DNA of 45,130 bases from NCBI GenBank assembly GCA_903863035.1, contig CAIPAT010000226.1, positions 1-45,130 on the forward strand, given 5' to 3'. A model generated the notes under the pieces. That model was given only the letters and a program-made list of their open reading frames with translations. It was not told the origin of the DNA and ran no database searches. The stretch is from an uncultured Lentisphaeria bacterium. GTDB lineage: Bacteria > Verrucomicrobiota > Lentisphaeria > Victivallales > Victivallaceae. Shown here piece after piece: positions 43,756-45,130 of this stretch (positions are counted from its first letter, which is position 1; every line of letters begins with the position of its first letter). Position numbers and translations under genes: made by a program.

Positions 43756-44841
43756 TTATGACAGCGATTCCACTATGAGATCAGTGATTTTATTGCGAAT
43801 ACGTGCAGTGTTCTTTCCTAAAGAGCCGGTAGCGATAAACGCAATGGCAACATGCTGTTCAGGATCGGAAAGAGCCATTACAGTATCAATGCCGGCATGA
43901 CCAAATGATTTCGCACTGGTGGCATTTCCAAACCCGAATCCATGTTCTGCAAGATTCCGTTTAATCAACCATCCCAAACCCCATGGTTCATGTACCGTGG
44001 TCTTGGCTGATTTCTCCGCTTTTACAATTCGGTCTTCATATTGAACTTGATGCATCTCCGCTAATTCATCCGGATTTATGATCATTCGTCCATTCCACTG
44101 GCCGGAGTTGAGATGGAATTGGAGAACTTTGATGATGTCTTTGATCCCTCCGAAGCATCCGGCGCCAGGGTGTCCCAAATTTGAAGCGTACGCCGTACTT
44201 ATCGAACACGGCAGGACATCGGGTTGATGGGTCAGGGCGACGGGGCGGTCTTCAGGCACATGAAACGTCAAAGTTTTTGCACCGATAGGCTTGAAAATCC
44301 ATTCACTGCAAATATCCTGCCATGGCCGCATGTCCAGGCATCGCCGCACTGCTTCAGCCGCTAGCAGCGTGCCGCTGTGAGAATGGTATTGTGTCCTGCT
44401 TCCCGGCATCCATTCTACTTCTGCCTTGCAACACGTCTGCACTGCATCCCGCCATTCTTCTTCAGTTGCGACAGCTTTGAGTTTGCAGTTAGGAATGCCG
44501 GACGAATGGGTTAAAAGATGGCGTATGGTTGTTAAATCTTTTAACCCTCCACGGTATTCAGGAATATAAGTTGACAGGGGAGCATCGTAATCAATCAGGT
44601 TTATCTGATGCGCCAGCACAATAGCTGTAGCAGTGATGCCCTTGGAAAATGAATATAACATGTGTGAAACCCCGCCGTCCAGTGGAATATCATTTAGTTC
44701 TCCGTTACAGTAGGTTCCGCAATAATATTCCAAAATCTGCTTGCCGTTCTGAGCAACCAGCAGTGCCGCGCCCGGAAACGATTTAGCTGCAATTTCTTCT
44801 TCAATGAAGTCAATTACAGGAAATTTGTCGAGTGTTTTCAT
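43756..44841 (-). CDS. Serine hydrolase of the class C beta-lactamase/EstB family
   Basis: 361 residues. The SxxK motif is Ser64-Phe-Ser-Lys67 in MLYSFSKGITA. RTQYHSHSGTLLA provides the Tyr-x-Ser/Asn motif. SFGHAGIDTVMAL provides the late HxG motif of esterase-type members. TTIRHLLTHSSGIPN is a family hallmark. No export signal, which argues against a true beta-lactamase. Members include esterases, transesterases and D-peptidases. As first complete gene of the right operon in this window, it may deacylate glycosides before the GH enzymes act. Confidence 0.83.
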   Translation of the reverse strand: MKTLDKFPVIDFIEEEIAAKSFPGAALLVAQNGKQILEYYCGTYCNGELNDIPLDGGVSHMLYSFSKGITATAIVLAHQINLIDYDAPLSTYIPEYRGGLKDLTTIRHLLTHSSGIPNCKLKAVATEEEWRDAVQTCCKAEVEWMPGSRTQYHSHSGTLLAAEAVRRCLDMRPWQDICSEWIFKPIGAKTLTFHVPEDRPVALTHQPDVLPCSISTAYASNLGHPGAGCFGGIKDIIKVLQFHLNSGQWNGRMIINPDELAEMHQVQYEDRIVKAEKSAKTTVHEPWGLGWLIKRNLAEHGFGFGNATSAKSFGHAGIDTVMALSDPEQHVAIAFIATGSLGKNTARIRNKITDLIVESLS

Positions 44842-44904
44842 GGCAGGACACCTCTCATTCTGTCTGAATTATTGATTCTTCGTGAGCAAGTTTTAAACGT
44901 TAAT

Positions 44905-44918
44905 TATTTCTAGAAATA
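44905..44918. promoter_or_regulatory. 14-bp perfect palindrome upstream of the right operon
   Basis: TATTTCTAGAAATA is fully self-complementary and lies 64 bp upstream of the serine hydrolase ATG. It could be an operator for a dimeric regulator. No good -35/-10 pair was found around it. Confidence 0.35.
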
Positions 44919-44940
44919 CTGAGAACAGAAAGATTTTATA

Positions 44941-44991
44941 ATGATTCATATCAATCACCCGCCATTACTGACAGGAAACTGAATGAATCAT
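44941..44991. terminator. 9-bp inverted repeat after the partial gene at the right edge
   Basis: ATGATTCAT (44941-44949) and ATGAATCAT (44983-44991) are exact inverted copies separated by 33 bp, directly after the stop of the minus-strand gene at 44993. The loop is long and the arms AT-rich, so it may be a weak terminator or a binding site. Confidence 0.25.
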
Positions 44992-44992
44992 G

Positions 44993-45130
44993 TTATTTAC
45001 TGTCTCCGATTGCAATTGAAATTTCCTTGGCTTCATCAGTTTTCTTAAGTGCATTACATACTTTAATAGCAAATCGTTTAGTAGCAATATTAGGATCTTC
45101 AAGCGATTTGAAATAGTCATATGCGAGCTG
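44993..45130 (-). CDS. C-terminal 45 residues of a gene cut by the window edge, HEAT-like
   Basis: On the minus strand an open frame enters at the right edge and ends at TAA (44995-44993). It reads AYDYFKSLEDPNIATKRFAI and ends EISIAIGDSK. The helical pattern with a central Asp-Pro resembles the end of a HEAT/armadillo-like repeat protein. The only support for function is this short likeness. Same strand as the operon that follows 151 bp later, so it may be an upstream member or a separate gene. Confidence 0.6.
   Translation of the reverse strand, partial: QLAYDYFKSLEDPNIATKRFAIKVCNALKKTDEAKEISIAIGDSK

Overview
The window looks like a piece of the chromosome of a Lentisphaerota-type bacterium (Victivallis relatives), or another member of the Planctomycetota-Verrucomicrobiota-Chlamydiota group. 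This is inferred from family content. The signs are two prepilin-like proteins with an [14 protein letters not shown]-terminus and a late YGDGHV motif, many large exported glycoside hydrolases, two DUF4838 proteins, ROK and AraC regulators, and intergenic DNA full of dispersed CACGAAA-type repeats. No rRNA, tRNA, CRISPR array or recognisable transposase was seen.

Layout. (1) 1-330: wreck of a response-regulator receiver domain. (2) 332-20548, all on the minus strand: a carbohydrate locus read from right to left. It runs ROK regulator, GH20-like enzyme, two tandem prepilin-like proteins, GH2 enzyme, small exported protein, second GH2 enzyme, exported CE4-type deacetylase, cytosolic DUF4838 protein, and a membrane sensor with a SpoIIE/PP2C phosphatase domain. 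(3) 20743-26885: an AraC regulator divergent from a plus-strand set: DegT-type aminotransferase, exported alpha/beta hydrolase, Hyi-like TIM-barrel isomerase, and a double amidohydrolase. (4) 26886-31957: a second AraC regulator divergent from a six-hairpin glycosidase, bracketed by inverted copies of a composite repeat. (5) 31958-34376: gene debris (GH127/sialidase chimera, SGNH-like fragment, small coding patches) around an intact MFS transporter. (6) 34500-44841, minus strand: a tightly packed operon of serine hydrolase, GHL10-like TIM-barrel protein, exported DUF4838 protein, GH78 rhamnosidase, AAC(3)-family acetyltransferase and GH127 arabinofuranosidase. The 3' end of one more minus-strand gene reaches the right edge.

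How it may work (inference). Exported GH2, DUF4838, deacetylase and esterase-type proteins would trim a complex glycan outside the cytoplasm. Signal-less GH20, GH78 and GH127 enzymes would finish oligosaccharides containing hexosamine, rhamnose or arabinose inside. The MFS protein could import products. ROK and the two AraC proteins would sense sugars. The ROK gene and both AraC genes have near-consensus sigma-70 promoters, and the first AraC gene shares its promoter DNA with an opposing promoter.

The most unusual material lies outside the intact genes: a family of composite palindromic repeats that delimits gene units (24875-31956), a prepilin duplication that carried along the tail of the neighbouring GH20 gene and left it as a relic containing a perfect palindrome (15816-15900), and an 82-nt palindrome that also encodes an open frame (11131-11256).
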